Notes: a model not told the origin generated them from the letters alone. 64,000 nt of DNA from Corticium candelabrum (GCF_963422355.1 NC_085085.1:9302306-9366305); one strand, 5' to 3'. Shown: positions 49,901 to 62,571, numbered from the stretch's first letter. Translations and numbers: made by a program.

Positions 49901-49946
49901 CGGTAATTATTCCCGCTATGCGATCTATGAGCTTCCAGTTAATTAA
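43915..49946 (+). CDS. GNAT-family acetyltransferase, NAT16/histidine N-acetyltransferase-like (copy 2)
   Basis: Three exons, 43915-44003, 46012-46198 and 49077-49946, joined in phases 2 and 0, give 381 residues, the same exon plan as copy 1 at 23859. Exon 1 (MYRHVLFRPLTTSAATQ...) is basic and short; it is chosen for its donor AAAG/GTGAGT and matching phase. Exon 2 starts the GNAT fold (LKFRLLQQSDLKDVQNICDG, VYAIGAELNGRV). Exon 3 has FGARTHADFQGRGN, the Gly-rich acetyl-CoA loop, then DVRTVRAWTSPESIGATKF, and the second half ending YAIYELPVN. Family assignment rests on domain order remembered for NAT16/HISAT; histidine as substrate is not shown. AATAAA lies at 50119-50124. Introns of 2.0 and 2.9 kb hold no recognised gene. 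Confidence 0.78.
45061..45172. repeat. 60-bp tandem duplication
   Basis: GCATATTTTTGTATCAACGT at 45061 recurs at 45121, and about 51 of the next 52 bases also match. Near-identity implies a recent event. It lies in intron 1 of GNAT copy 2. Confidence 0.95.
46199..49076. other. Intron 2 of GNAT copy 2
   Basis: About 2.9 kb. No coding remnant, microsatellite or paired termini stood out. Confidence 0.5.
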
Positions 49947-50118
49947 TTATTCAAAAACTAAGTTGATCTTCTTTCTTCTATTAGCGCAGTTTCTATCTAA
50001 AGTTCTGTTGCAGATAGTGATCAAATTGCGGAGCACTATAAATGAATATAAATATATTTGCTCATTGCTTGTTGGTTTCAGATTTTTCTGTAATGAGTAA
50101 TAATTGCATACATTTCCT

Positions 50119-50124
50119 AATAAA
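50119..50124 (+). other. Polyadenylation signal of GNAT copy 2
   Basis: AATAAA 173 nt after the stop codon. Confidence 0.5.
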
Positions 50125-52424
50125 TCTAATCAATTAAATGCAAATATCATTTTTGAGTTTCACGCTCTTGTGCCTAAGAAGAATGTAGATGTATGATTTG
50201 TGCTGTTACGTGCAGACAGTGACCCGGTAGATAAAATGTTTCCTGTTCGTATTTACTTTGCGTTAATAATATAGCAGATAACTAACTGTACATGGTGATG
50301 GAAGTATATAGCTTCGGTGAAACTCAAGGTTCCCGTACTATTCGACTTACAGCTACGAGCATTCCGGAGAACTGCGCAACTTTAGTGCGCATTGTAGTGC
50401 GCGGCCGAAATAGCGAGGTTTAGTGATCGAGGGAGTTCGCGAAAAGTGTTCCTGCGTAACTAGGGATAAGTGCTTCGTAAACTGATAGAACACGATCGAT
50501 GCCTGCGTCCACTGCTCCTAGCTTCAAAGAATTTCACAAAACGCCAATTCTCTCGAATGTTGAGGGACAGAAAGGTCAGTAGGAAAGAAAGTAGGTCAGT
50601 CTGTAGACAGTCTGAAAGTAGCACGACGGTTTACACCGTTCTTTGAGCGACGGAAACAATAGAGAGACCATTTCCTGGAACGTGAATGCGTCAGTAAGGC
50701 TCACGTGATCTGATGGAGCGCAAACAAACGCTTCACTTGGTGGACGGTATTCGCCCGTAAGTTTTTAAGTTTTTGAACGTTCTTAACGTACATCTGTCAG
50801 GTTTGTTCTGAGATAGCGCCCAGATGCCCAACATGGTTAGTAGAGATTTTTCACTAGCGAGCGAAGACGGAGCCAGCAGCCTAGAGCCTATCTCCTGAAT
50901 GCTCCTTTAATAGTGCCAGATGATTGGCTAAAGCATGCGGAACATAAAATCGCTAATCGTTACGAAATGTCAGATTCTCATATAAATATAGTAAAACCAA
51001 GAAAGTGGTTGACTTCGCAGTTAGCAGTTGCGGACAAGTAAGTTCTGCTGTTTTTGTTGTTATTTCCATCAAGACCTGGCAATCGCAAACATTAACTACA
51101 TTGCTCTGGTAATAAAACTCCCTTATTGAAAGTTTTGCGCAACCGATTGGTTGTTCTGCCATGGTCTTTGTTTGCCACGGACAACACAAAGGAAATACTG
51201 CTCCGTGATGAGACTATTTTGCCCCACTAAATGTTACTTGGGCCACACACAGGGCGTGGCACATTCCTGCAGCGTGACAGACATAGCCACAGCCAACCAG
51301 CCAGCCACATAGTCTCAAGACCGGAAGTCGATTAAGCGCTATACGTTTAGAGCACGCCACTCACCAAATCTCATGATTTTTACATGCAGAGTCCCGTTTC
51401 TTATGGCTCATACCTGAAACTAGTAGTTGAAGCTGTGTTGAAACTTAACACCGTAGCTTTCACAGTTATGAGCCTTCTGAAAACCACAGTAGGGCTAATT
51501 CTAGCAAAGAATTACGAATATATATAAACGATATCTTTTTTCTAAACGTGCTATCTTTGAAATGTATCTAGAATCGTACATAGCGACTGCCGTTTTGCGT
51601 TACCACAAAAGTCCGTAACTAGTCTGTAGTCGTCGAAATAGAGTATCGAGAATTATCGCATATGGAACCTAATAGCTCTCCTGGTTACGTGATGTTAGAT
51701 TCCCGTATAAATGTCGTAGGTAAAGAAAGCGATTGATTTCGGGTCGGCAGTTGAGTTCTGTTGTCTATTTCCGACAAGACATAGCATCGCAAACATAGAC
51801 TGCAGGCACCGTTTTGGTAAGAAAACTCTCTCGTGAAATTTCGCACATACGATTGGGTGTTTGTCCATTGTCTTTGGTTACCACGTACGACATAAAGAAA
51901 TGCTGTTCCCTAATTGTACCACACAAAGGAGGCGTGGCGCAATCCTGCAGCGTGACAGACATAGTCAGCCAGCCAGCCACAGACCGGAAGTAGTTTCAGT
52001 CCTATACTTTTACTCTACTCTTCAAGTCTCGTGACTTTTCCACATTTCCGTTTCTTATACGCCCATAGCTGAATAAAGGAGAGCTGTGTGTCAGTCTGTC
52101 TGTGCACCCGTATGCTATGGTCAGGCGTATCTCCGCCGCTCCGAGACAGATCTCCACAAATTTCGTTCTCGCACGCCGAACCTGTGCGAGCCGACAGTGA
52201 CGCGAAAGAAATTCTCCTGAGTGCACGTAGTCCCCTCTTGAGTGGTCGACCCCCGTGAAAATTTCTCGACGACGCGAACGCTACACCTTCCGGTTCATTC
52301 AAATGCCCGCCCGCACCAGTCCCGTGTCGACTTACGCGTCGTCTTTCTTCGCAACGCTTCCAGTGATCGACGATTTCTTGCAATTGAAGCGTTGGTGTTT
52401 CCGGAGCGGATCCCGTCCTAACCC
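50125..52424. other. Intergenic region with a diverged direct duplication
   Basis: A block of about 340 bases at 50985-51325 recurs diverged at 51705-51990 in the same direction: CCTGCAGCGTGACAGACATAG, GCCAGCCACA and AGACCGGAAGT mark the ends. No gene is convincing; the minus-strand frame at 52015-52512 looks like chance. Confidence 0.65.
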
Positions 52425-53679
52425 AGTGGGCGTGCCGTAAGGAATTCTGACATAGGCTTTCACTACTCTGTTCAAAGTAATGTCTATTGTAAAGGGTCTT
52501 ATATAGTGTCAAGTTACATTTGTCCTTTACATAGACGTAAGTAAAGCATATGAAGTCCTATAGGACTTGTCAATAGCTGCGCAATTCGGGGACAAAGTGT
52601 CGAAACCAATGACCGATATCGATGGTTTAAATACATGTATGCACCCGAAATGGTTCATGAAGCAGTAGGTGACTGTGTGTCGTTCTTAACTTGTCGTTGT
52701 GGTAGACAAAGGAACCGCGCAAATGTTTGATCATGCAGAGGCATCTCTAGAAATGAACTATTGTCATTCCGTTTCTGAATCACATTCTTTGTCATATAAA
52801 GTAAGTGTTTTGACTCAATTTCTGTTGTTGGAACTTTGAAGATTTCTATTTTTGCAATTGCGCAAGGCACGAATTTTTGAAACCCAGAAGTCAGTTGCTT
52901 GTCCCTCCATCTAAGCGTATTGAGGATCCTTCAGCTGCTTGACAGGTTACACAGATATCTGGAGCACCGTGTCCGTGCAAATGAAACGTCTAAACGTGTA
53001 CTGTCGCTGTATATAGAGGCACGTGTAGCGATTAATCACGTCGATTGCTAGTCCATTAGAGTTCTAAAGACTGCGAATGCTGCATGGCTACTGCCCTGTC
53101 CATACTCTGTGCTGCTATTCTGTGTTTGTAAATTGCTGTCGTCAGGGACGGGATACACAGTGTCGGTACATTTTCCAAGAAACAGGATACGGTCGCTTCG
53201 ATTGCAGAGACGCAAAATTGCCAATGAGCCTGCACGTTACGTAGCTAACAAATATTAATTAACAATTATACGTATACAAACGCATAAGCAGATACAGGCG
53301 GAGAAAGTGGGCATGTGCTCTTCGTTCGCAAAAACTCTTTTAATTAATTAAGTATGTGAATTAATCTAGAAACGGCGGAAGCGCCTTTGGATTGGGCAAA
53401 AATTCGTAACACACTGCCACCATTTTGATTTTAACTAAAAGTGGTTCAATAGTGTTTTACCGATTAAACTGTGACAAGCCAGAGCAGCATGTACACAAAT
53501 GATCACAACAATGTGTATCAAGCGAGTCAACTGCAACATCTTCCAATATTATTTCTACTTGAAAGCAACAGAACTTCCAAAATATTTTCTTCAGTCATCG
53601 TTCGATGAAACAAACTTTTATTAGATCATAGCGTCCAGTATTTGGGGAGCGATGCCCCCAATCTCGATATTAAAGGGAC

Positions 53680-54325
53680 AGCCGCCCTAGAATCGACACA
53701 GTTTTACTCCTCCCTCGTCATTTCTCCGATTGTCAATCATCGGCGGAGAGGGACTGCTTTCAGACCGCCCACTGATGTCACTAAATGCTGGCACTAGTTC
53801 GTACTGTGGCCACTGCCTTGGCCACATTTCCATATGCCTCACTGGTACCACCTTGCTGCGCAAGGTTGCAGACATTTCACAAATCGCCAGGACAGCGCCC
53901 CTATCGCTTTCTGTTTATGTCTTCGCTTGATCTAGGAGTTAGCTTTGCTTTTGAACGTCTTACACGTCGTTTTCGCTTTGAATTTGGCTTCGACAGCTTG
54001 CGGATCCGACGCGAATGGGGGTCTAGACAAGAAACGGCTGAGACGTAGTTCATGTGCTGAAGTGTAATGTGTGCTTGCCTTTGGCAATGTACGGAACCGT
54101 TAGCTGCTTGGTCTACATCTTGCCTAAATTATGGGCTTTCGGGAGCCATTTATTGGAACAATTTACGTCTGACAAACTCCACGTCTGATACAGATCGGTA
54201 ACTAGATGCAATTATGACGAGCACTCAGTGACGTCGGTTGGCGGTCTGAGACCAGTCTCCCTCAGCCGAGGATTGACAATCCGGGGAATGACGAGGGTGG
54301 AGTGAGGCTTGGTCGAATCTCAGCG
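53680..54325. mobile_element. TIR element nested in the fold-back element
   Basis: Arms of about 110 bp, 53680-53790 and 54213-54325, are inverted copies. Shared blocks are CCCTCGTCATT, GATTGTCAATC, TCAGACCGCC and GTCACT.A.TGCT. The interior is non-coding as far as I can tell. Confidence 0.8.
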
Positions 54326-54957
54326 TGCAAGTAATTCTCAAGAGTGTATTTACAATTGGAAAACACTGTTCATCTATGCTGGCTGTTATAGAACTACTAG
54401 AGTTGAGCGGAAGTTTTCAATTTTAAACGCTTGCCAGTGACCGATACCAGCTCATCGTCAAAGTCGCAGGACTAGGCAGATCCGTCTGGTAAACGCACCA
54501 ATCTCTTCCACGTGTCTTTCCAGAAGCTAGGGCCTCAATAGGCATAACTAAATATAGAAGGACAGTTAAAGGCTTAGTCCACTGACTTTTGCGTTTCAGC
54601 ACTGCGCAATTGCACAAACAGAGAAACCTTCAAAGTCCCAACAACATAAATTGAGTCAAAACATTTACTCTATTTGACGAAGGAAGTGATTCACCAACGG
54701 AATGACCATAGTTCATCTATAAATACAGATATAGTAGTCTTTTAGTAATACTTTCTCTGGTGAAACATTTGCGCGATTCGTTTGTTTACTACAACGACAA
54801 GGTAACGACGGCACACAGTTACCTACAGCTTTATGAACCTTTTCAGGTGCATATTTTAAACCACCGATATCGGTCATTGGTTCCGACACCTTGTATCCGA
54901 AAAGCTGCAGCTATTGACAAGTACTATACGTCTTCATATGCTCTACTTACGCAGGCG

Positions 54958-55590
54958 CGGCCCCGGCCCTACGGTGGGGGTGCTTCCCGAGAATGAAAGT
55001 TTATGTTGTCGTATGTCTCAAAGAAATGTACGTCTTTTTCCATCACTCTGCAATCTAGCTTCAAATTGAAACTGGCTGTCTGGTTGAAAGTGGTGATTGA
55101 TTAACGGCTTTCATACTGGCAATCCACTATCACTCAAACCGTGTCAAGCTGCACCAACGTCGGCAGGGACTGCCCAAGCACTACCAGACGCTTCCGGGAA
55201 AACACTCTCCAACTCGCTATCAGGTACGCTACTCCGATTCTCGCTCTGCAGAACAAGTCCAGCCTTGGAAACGTTCTGTGCGGTTGCAATGTCTAAACCA
55301 AACAGAATGCCATCAACACTTGGCCCTAGCTAGAGTGGTTCAGCAGAGTCAAGACAACGCGCTTTACCTGCATTTGCAACGGATGGACTTCCGACATCAG
55401 ATTCACACAGACGTTTTACTGGTGAGAGAACGCTTTCAAATGTTCCCTGTCCCCGAACAGGACGCGACGGCAATCACTTTTTCTTACCCGTTTGCAGCTC
55501 ACATCCGGGTGTGACAGCCGTAGCCTCGAGTAGCCAGACTACTAACTGTTTGGGTGGGGTGCTTCCCGGGCATAATAGAAAGCATGCCAG
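54958..55590 (+). other. Insertion in the fold-back right arm with a possible coding remnant
   Basis: The segment is bounded by GGGGTGCTTCCCG at both sides (54980 and 55557, direct). Inside, a plus frame to 55514 reads LPKHYQTLPGKHSPT, RYSDSRSAEQVQPWKRS, RLQCLNQTECHQHLALA and so on for about 130 residues without a stop. I do not recognise the protein and the frame has no convincing start. Confidence 0.4.
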
Positions 55591-55854
55591 GTCCGCGCCT
55601 GCTTACGTCTATAGACAACGGACGACAACAAGACAAAGAACATTTACAATAGTCATCACTTTGAACAGAGTCTAGTGAAAGCCTGCGTAAAATTCCTTAA
55701 GACACGCCCACGCCATTGAGTGATCACAATCTCATTTGTAATATCAGAAGCTTACAAAGTATGATTTGTCCAGTTTTCTCGACGTCACAGTAGTACCTGT
55801 ATTACGAAATTTTTAGATGAATAAATACAGCGCTTTGGTCGATGATTTTCTCGT

Positions 55855-58025
55855 TTAAAGACATCAACGATCAGTGGAATACTTGGAGGTCTATATTCTT
55901 GCAAATAGTGAATCGTCAGTTTCCTATAAAAACGGCGTCAACGATCTCGACTTTAATTACCCTGGATGTCGCCCACTACTAAGGACTTTATTCGTAAACG
56001 AGAATATTGCCATACGGCATCAATTTCTAGAAAGAGAACAACCGATGAGCGATTAATCTATCGAAACCTCTACAAATAATTCGTAATGAAGTAAAGTATG
56101 CCCTTCGTGACGCCAAGGCCAAGTTCTTTCGGGAAAAGCTAACTGCCATGCACAAGTATCCTTCAAAGTTTTGGAATACCATCAATCAAATTTCGAGGCG
56201 CAATAGAGTCTATTCTGTTCAGATACCACCTATAGCAGCTTTTGGCAGACAATTTAGTTCAGTTGTCGGGACAATTGAGACTGCTGAATTCAAGCGCTCT
56301 CAGTCGCAGAAGCAATTCCAAGAATCTACTAATCTCTTATTTCTCGACTATTACTGAGCCGGAGGTTCACAATCCTCTATCAAAACTAGATGTAAACAAA
56401 GCAAGAGGCTGGGATAAAGTAGAAGCAAAATATCTCAAAGTTAGTGCAGTTGCCATTGCTCCTCTCTTGCGGCACTCCTCAATACCTCGCTGGCTTCTGG
56501 TAAACTTCCTGTATTGGGAATGCGCCAAAATTACTCTCGTCTTCAAATCGTGTGCCCAGAGTGATATAACGAACTATCGGCCTATTTCTCTTTTGTCAAT
56601 TGTCTCCAAACTTTTGGAACAGTTTGTCATTAACAATCTTAGTCAGCATTTGGAAGCGAACTCGCTTTTACCAGAATGTCAATATAATTGTCGAAAAGGT
56701 AGATCAACCCAGGATGCCGTCAGTATACCAGCGAATGACCTACTCAAAGCAAACGATAATCGTCGTTGTTCGGGAGCCGTGCTCCTTGATGTTCAAAAAG
56801 TATTTGACATGGTGAATCATCGTCTACTTCGTAAGCTGTCTCTTGGTGGAGTCGATGGCACTGCTCATTGCTGGTATTCTAACTATCTTACCGGCAGCCG
56901 ACAATTTGTGAAAGTTGGAGATGTTATCTCTCCTAAGGTCCCTGTTGTACGAGGTTTCCCACAAGGTCCTAAGCTTGAACCATTATTTTACCGGGATCTG
57001 CCCTTTGCTGTCACAAAGTCTTCTCTTATTCTATTTGCGGACGATGCGTGCCTTGATACAAGCGGGAAATCATTTAATGAAGTGACTTCTACCTTGCAGT
57101 TCTCTATCCAACTTGGCCTAACACAACATGATGGCACTGAATGAAAAATGTCTGAGTTGTTGCTATTTAAAAACTTTTCGCGACAGTTCGATGCTGTCTA
57201 ACTACTCCGTCAACTTTGGTGAAAATCTCCTCAAACCAACATACTCAGCAAGATATCTAGGTGTTATAGTAATTAATATCTAAAAACAAGATATCTAGGT
57301 GTTATATAAAATCTAAACTGGCGCCCGCAGCTCGACGCAGTTATTAGGAAGAGTGGCAGGGACATTAGGATTTTGTATCGTTGTCATCGTCTCCTTGACC
57401 ACCACTCGCGACTAGCTATAGTGAAATCAGTGATTTAGCCAGATCTAAATTATTGCGCTGTTGTATGGAATAATGGCACTGCTGGCATAACGAAACGAAT
57501 ATTCCGAGAAGAATTGAAAAAAGGTTTTGGAGAGTACTTTCTGGCCTGAAACCAAGGGAATCTACTAAAAATATGTCTTCTTTGGTCTAACTAAAATTTG
57601 GTCTCGAATCACATCAGGCCAGACACTCTTTCTACATAGATACACTCGCTCACCGGTGTCTACATTCTTTAGCTGCTAACAGTGACAACTTCCAGTATCA
57701 CTCACTTAAAAATCATTATTATCACACTCGTCTTACTCAGTTAGGACTACATCTGCCTAGTCCAAACACTGAAACACTTCGTCAGTCTTCATTTTATCGT
57801 GCTCAAAAGTTCTGGAATTCTCTTCCATGTAGACTAAGAATAGTCTCTAAAGTCTCTGAATTTAAGCTGCTTCTACGGAAGTTCTGTTGCCGTGTAGATG
57901 ATATTTAGATCCATGTGTTCTAAATATTAGATAGTCTTTCACTTAGCTTGGTACGGTACCCGAAGATCGACCACTGAGTTGAGGGTTTTCCGTAGTAAAC
58001 GTAATAAAAATACAAATACAAATAC
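55855..58025 (+). mobile_element. Decayed CR1/Jockey-like LINE, 5'-truncated
   Basis: It enters in the linker before RT (SIFLQIVNRQFPIKTA). It then shows LRDAKAKFFREKL, the RT frame 56242-57144 with DITNYRPISLLSIVSKLLE, CRKGRSTQDAV, AVLLDVQKVFDMVNH (motif A), GFPQGPKLEP (motif B, altered) and LILFADDACL (motif C). After many stops comes a C-terminus with FYRAQKFWNSLPCRLR and VSEFKLLLRKF. The 3' end has a (TACAAA)n tail at about 58005-58025. No apurinic endonuclease remains. Frameshifts and stops make it dead. Confidence 0.88.
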
Positions 58026-58180
58026 TACAACTGCAAAATCTACATTATAAGTGTGAATAAGAGAATAATTCATCAAATCTAACAGCAGGAACACCAGCGG
58101 TCGAGCGACGAGTCTAGGAGAATGTACTGCATGGATGAGTGACTGTAGACTTTAAACATGTACAGACTTCATCAGAAGGT

Positions 58181-58447
58181 CAGGGGCGTAGCCTGGCTTC
58201 AGAAGTGGAGGATGCGTAATACACCAAAATGGGACCAATGACGTCACAAACTCGTCGCGTGGTCTTTTTGGTCTTTTTAATTATATATTTAGAAGCGCGT
58301 ACAGAAAAAAAACACAAAGAAATTCTCGAAAATTACAAGTCAAAAAGCGAAAACAAAACTTAATGCAAGATTGATTCACAAGACTAGTGTGAGAAAGTCT
58401 GGGGACGAGGCTAGATTCTGCGATTATGAAGATGAGCATAGCAGTCT
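58181..58447. other. Unpaired hAT-like end and flank
   Basis: CAGGGGCGTAGCCTGGC at 58181 is a typical hAT-type terminus, but I found no partner before the MITE at 58448. Confidence 0.4.
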
Positions 58448-58778
58448 CAGGCGCGTACCGTGGCATGGGCTAAATGGGCTATAGCCCCCCCAGTTTTTGT
58501 GGGCGTTTCCCATTTTGTCAGGTGAAAACTAGCGTTACGTAGCTTTTTGTAAACGTGCGCGTCTGTTTACAGTCTGGATGTTCGAGGCCGAGCATGCGTG
58601 TCTCACACTAGGCTGCAGACATCGGTTTCCGTGATCAACACTACTTCACTGACACCATGTCGTCTCATCAGCAAAACCAGAAGTACAAAAAACAGACTAA
58701 TACAATTTTTGTCAAAGGGGCGTGTCAGTGTTCGGGTATTTCAGCCCCCCCACTTCCAATGGCCACGGTACGCCCCTG
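58448..58778. mobile_element. hAT-like MITE with 7-bp duplication
   Basis: Starts CAGGCGCGTACCGTGGC and ends, inverted, CAGGGGCGTACCGTGGC; 16 of 17 bases match. GCAGTCT flanks it exactly at 58441-58447 and 58779-58785. CCCCCCC runs lie inside each end. Confidence 0.93.
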
Positions 58779-58785
58779 GCAGTCT

Positions 58786-59432
58786 ACTGCTTTGAATGAT
58801 ATAGATAAGACTAGGAGCAGGCTGGCATCAATTTGCATGGTTGCCCCGGCCTGGATTGCTCATTTTGTCAAATTTTCATGCAAAGATTCCAGAGGATCGA
58901 GGTGCGCAATATTACAGCAGAAGTATGGACAGACTGCTCTGACAATTTGATGTCGTTATTAGAATACCCAGCGTGTTTTACGAATAGTTTAGAGTCAGAG
59001 ATGAAGAATTACAATGTTAATAGTAAGAGACCGCACTTTAATCCCAATTCTAGTCGGTCTCCGTGTGAATTCGACGGTTTCCTACGCGAATTTGGCCATT
59101 TTGCAAAGAAATCGAGTAAACGAATGGCAATTTAATAGGTGGTCAAGACAAAGCAAACTTGGGTCAATTTCGGTTTAATTTCGCTTTTTTTTAATTTGTC
59201 AGTGTTATCGGCGAATTCAACACGGATTCACAACAAACTCACAATAAAATTCAATGTGAATTCACAGCAAATTCACGCTACTACTTAGCAGCGGGATATA
59301 TCTAGTGAATGCCACATGCGCAATGTAAATTGAGCAGATGCCGAGGTATGAAAGGTCGATGCTACTAGTAGGGTTTATCAAATAAAGAGGCGCGTCTCTC
59401 GCAGTACGCGCCATTATGTCAAGTCCTCAAGT
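58786..59432. other. Intergenic region
   Basis: AT-rich, with repeated ATTCACA.CA.A motifs near 59210-59280. No gene seen. Confidence 0.4.
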
Positions 59433-59571
59433 TGCTACATCACGCGCGCTAGCTGATGAAGGCCATGCGGTTTCACACGTGTTTTTGTCGTGCTTAGGCC
59501 AACAACACGTGTGAAACCACATGGTCCTATGCACACGTGATTGCTAGCGTAAGTGGAGCAGCAACCTAGCG
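59433..59571. repeat. Imperfect long hairpin
   Basis: Arms 59433-59487 and 59508-59571 are inverted copies, best in the core GGTTTCACACGTGTT / AACACGTGTGAAACC, with GTTGCT and GCTAGC further out. It could be the remnant of a palindromic element. Confidence 0.75.
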
Positions 59572-60719
59572 GGAAGGACTGGGCGCAAGTCTAGCGCGCC
59601 ATTACATTGGATCGAAAGTGGGCCTACACAGCTGAGCGGGCGGTTTGTTCTAACCCCCCCGAACCCCCCAGCCTACGGGTCTGAAGGTGCATCATCAAAC
59701 TACGTCAATCACGTAACCCCTTTTGTCATCATCGCGTTGATTTGGCGCTCAACGTCTCCGTTGGCTGATGACAAAACGATAGGGAGGGCCCTGTTCATGC
59801 ACTGAAGTTTTGTTACTCGACTTTACAGCAGGGCAGAAACTCAGACATAGCGTCACATTTGAATAATCCATGGTTGATCGATGTATGAAAGCTATGCAAA
59901 TGATCCAAAAGAGTTGGAGTAGACTGAGACGAAGTAGTCACAAAGACGACCAGTTGAACCATTCAGGTCAGTGAAAGTTGAAGTACCGTCTTCTGAAAAC
60001 CAACAATATAGATAGACAAAGTGGCAAGTTGATCAGGATTCTGACCACCTATAGTAACGTATGGTTCCATCTCCGTAACTGATAACAGACTGCATGGACT
60101 TCACGAAGAAAATCAGAACCATGGATCGAGGACTGGAAACGTAAAATCAAGAACAACAGCAAAAGAATGTCTGATTCGCATGTTCATTGCCAACAGACAA
60201 TAAATCGACATACTGACCAATGGCCTAAAGTTATTTTTAACCGCCATTAGCAGCAATTGGATTCCGACAAGCTCGGGATACTGGATCAATTTATTTGCCG
60301 AAACTTTCAAGAAACGTAGAAGAAACAGGAGACGACACAGGACCATAATCAATGCATGAGGTGGGGTCTAGAACTTCCATTGTCAAAGTGCAAACCGGAA
60401 CATGCAGCGTAGACTGATGATCAACATTCTCGAAAACATAAAGAATGAAGAAGCACTTGAAGTGCAAACCCTCGGCCGGTATGCACCTTGAAGGTAAATT
60501 AGTCGCGCTATGACAAAATCGTATGACAGAATGGTATGATGTGGGTAATAAATAAGAAGCATTATTGAAATGGTCACAGGTCGAGCTTGAGGTAAGTCAC
60601 GTGACTGGCTGCTACCGTGTACAACGGGTAGCTACGCAGTCCGTCAGCCAACGTCCCGTAGGACCTCGATTCTATTTTTTACAATCTTCGCTCGTCGGTT
60701 CTTTGTGCAGGTGATTGTT
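59572..60719. other. Intergenic region
   Basis: No gene or paired repeat recognised. Confidence 0.35.
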
Positions 60720-61200
60720 TGTGCAGCTTTTGAGGGCGTAACTATGGCTGGTTTTAGGCGTGGCATAGCTACCAGAGCCAAAACAAAATTAGATGTGGGA
60801 ACGTTACAAATGCAGCTAGATTAGCTAGGCGTTGTTTCTAAATGCATGTTACAAAGGTAGTTGTTTCCAATTGATGGAACAAGCCTAATGTTACAAGTCG
60901 GAGAGCCTAGACGCTAGGCCGGCTGGCAATCTTCGCCTTACGTGATGAAGTAACGGGCGTGATCATTATTCTGTTTGTTGTATTGGTGGGAAACCTAGGT
61001 TACAAATGGAGACCAAACAAGCAGCTCACAAGAATGTAAATGTCTCGTCCTTTGTGCAACTTCTCTAGGCATGTTGTTGTTTGTGCGGCTTCTCTAGCTA
61101 GAGGTCGCCTACTGTTGTAATGAGGTGACCCCAGAGCCAAAACAAAACATCATTGCGGGAAAACATGCACGTGCACATGTAGATTAATTAGGCGTCTGTT
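60720..61200. repeat. Diverged local duplication
   Basis: CCAGAGCCAAAACAAAA and a following CTAGATTA..TAGGCGT block occur at 60772-60830 and at 61131-61197; a weaker third version is near 61500-61560 inside repeat R1. Confidence 0.6.
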
Positions 61201-61264
61201 CGCTCTGACTTTGGATACCGTAAAACAAAATGAATAGAGACGCACTAGCATACTTATAGGTCAG

Positions 61265-61845
61265 CCGAGCCGCTTCGTCCGACAGACAGACGCTGTCACG
61301 GACAATGCACGTTACCCTTCGCAAATTCCCGTCAAGCGCCAAATTTCTGTTGAAGACGACACTAGTGATCTTTGCAACAACACCACTGCCGCTCAGCCAC
61401 GAACACCCAAAATTCAAGCTGGCAGACTGCAGAACCACTATGCAGAAACACTGTGGAACAACCAAAATGTCACAAGTCCGGTACAGCTACGTACACACCC
61501 TCGCTCATGGCTGTTGTTGGGGAAACATACACGTGCAACTGTAAACTACAGGCGTTGTTTCTGTGTGCTAAACCCTTAAAGCAAAGGACTAAACACCACG
61601 TACAGGACGGACGCCCGATGGCCGAATTCTCGTTAGCAGCTACCAAACAAAGAGAGGTGGAGCCTCATGATGACATCACGTTCGTCTATTGGTCAGTAAT
61701 GACACTACTTCTCGTCTATTGGTCGAAATAGCTTCATTTGCATTAGCGCTAACCAATTATATATACGGTCATCTGGTCGTCGGGTCATCGAACGACTACT
61801 GTACCCTCCACCCGGAAATCCGGGCCTCGGGTAACGACGAGAGTC
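61265..61845 (+). repeat. Dispersed repeat family R1, longer copy
   Basis: Shares ordered blocks with 6265-6535 (see there) but has about 300 extra internal bases. Ends CCCGGAAATCCGGGC..CGGGTAA. Non-coding. Confidence 0.8.
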
Positions 61846-62443
61846 ACACCAAACGATTCGCTCTTGTCCGAAGAATTGCACTGACCCAACAGCTAGAAAT
61901 GTGCAAAGTCATCTTGCATCAGTCAACTGCTGCCATGCAATTCCACGTAGTGCTTCCCACAACGCCATGTTGTTTCGGTCACGTGTGTACATGTGACTAC
62001 CGTTTGGAAGCCTAGCTGCCACTTCCACCTGCTGCTTAGCTACATGCTGCTTACAGTTGCGTGTAGTTGAACATGTACGACTATGTTCAACGGCGCGGCG
62101 TCCTGTCTGACTCTCTGTGCATGTAAGCGTTTATCTCTTCCGTGGAACCCTAGCTAATGGGAGTTGTCTATAGATGCAATCAGTGTTATTACGTACATCC
62201 GTCAGCTGCTACATACTTTCGTGTATGCTGAGCGTAACGTGGGAGTTGTTTAGAGATGCAATCAAAGATTGAAATCCCGGCTGAGCTGCACACGTTTACT
62301 AGGACTGTTTATGGTTGGAGGGGGGGCGGGACAGAGAGTGCAACCTCCACGTGGTATATCCTGGGGTTTTGAACATGAAAGTATTCTCACATGTTCAAAA
62401 TGCTAAGCACTTGGTTTACTAAAACTGTCATTTCCATCTTCGG

Positions 62444-62448
<5 letters not shown>
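61846..62448. other. Intergenic region
   Basis: No gene seen. TAGAGATGCAATCA-type blocks recur near 62172 and 62250. Confidence 0.4.

Positions 62449-62528
<80 letters not shown>
62449..62528. repeat. (TA)n(CA)n microsatellite
   Basis: About 50 bases of AT followed by about 28 of AC. Confidence 0.97.
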
Positions 62529-62532
<4 letters not shown>

Positions 62533-62571
62533 TCACGTAGTATACTTTTAACATACCTAAAAAATATATGA

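Larger units (their letters stand above)
52425..55725. mobile_element. Large fold-back element with long inverted arms
   Basis: The left arm, about 52425-52880, reads outward-in GTGGGCGTG, TAAGGAATT, GGCTTTCACTA, CTCTGTTCAAAGT, AGACGTAAG, AGCATATGAAG, ACTTGTCAATAGCTGC, AACCAATGACCGATATCG, TTTTGACTCAATTT and GCAATTGCGCA. The same blocks appear inverted in the right arm, split into 55725-55590 and 54958-54595. The split is a 630-bp insertion (about 54958-55590). A smaller TIR element (53680-54325) sits in the middle. No transposase is recognised. It is a third-of-a-percent-scale landmark of this window: 3.3 kb of nested structure. Confidence 0.88.

Noticed and set aside
52015..52512. 165-residue minus-strand frame
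   Set aside because: No recognisable domain, partly inside the fold-back arm; probably chance.
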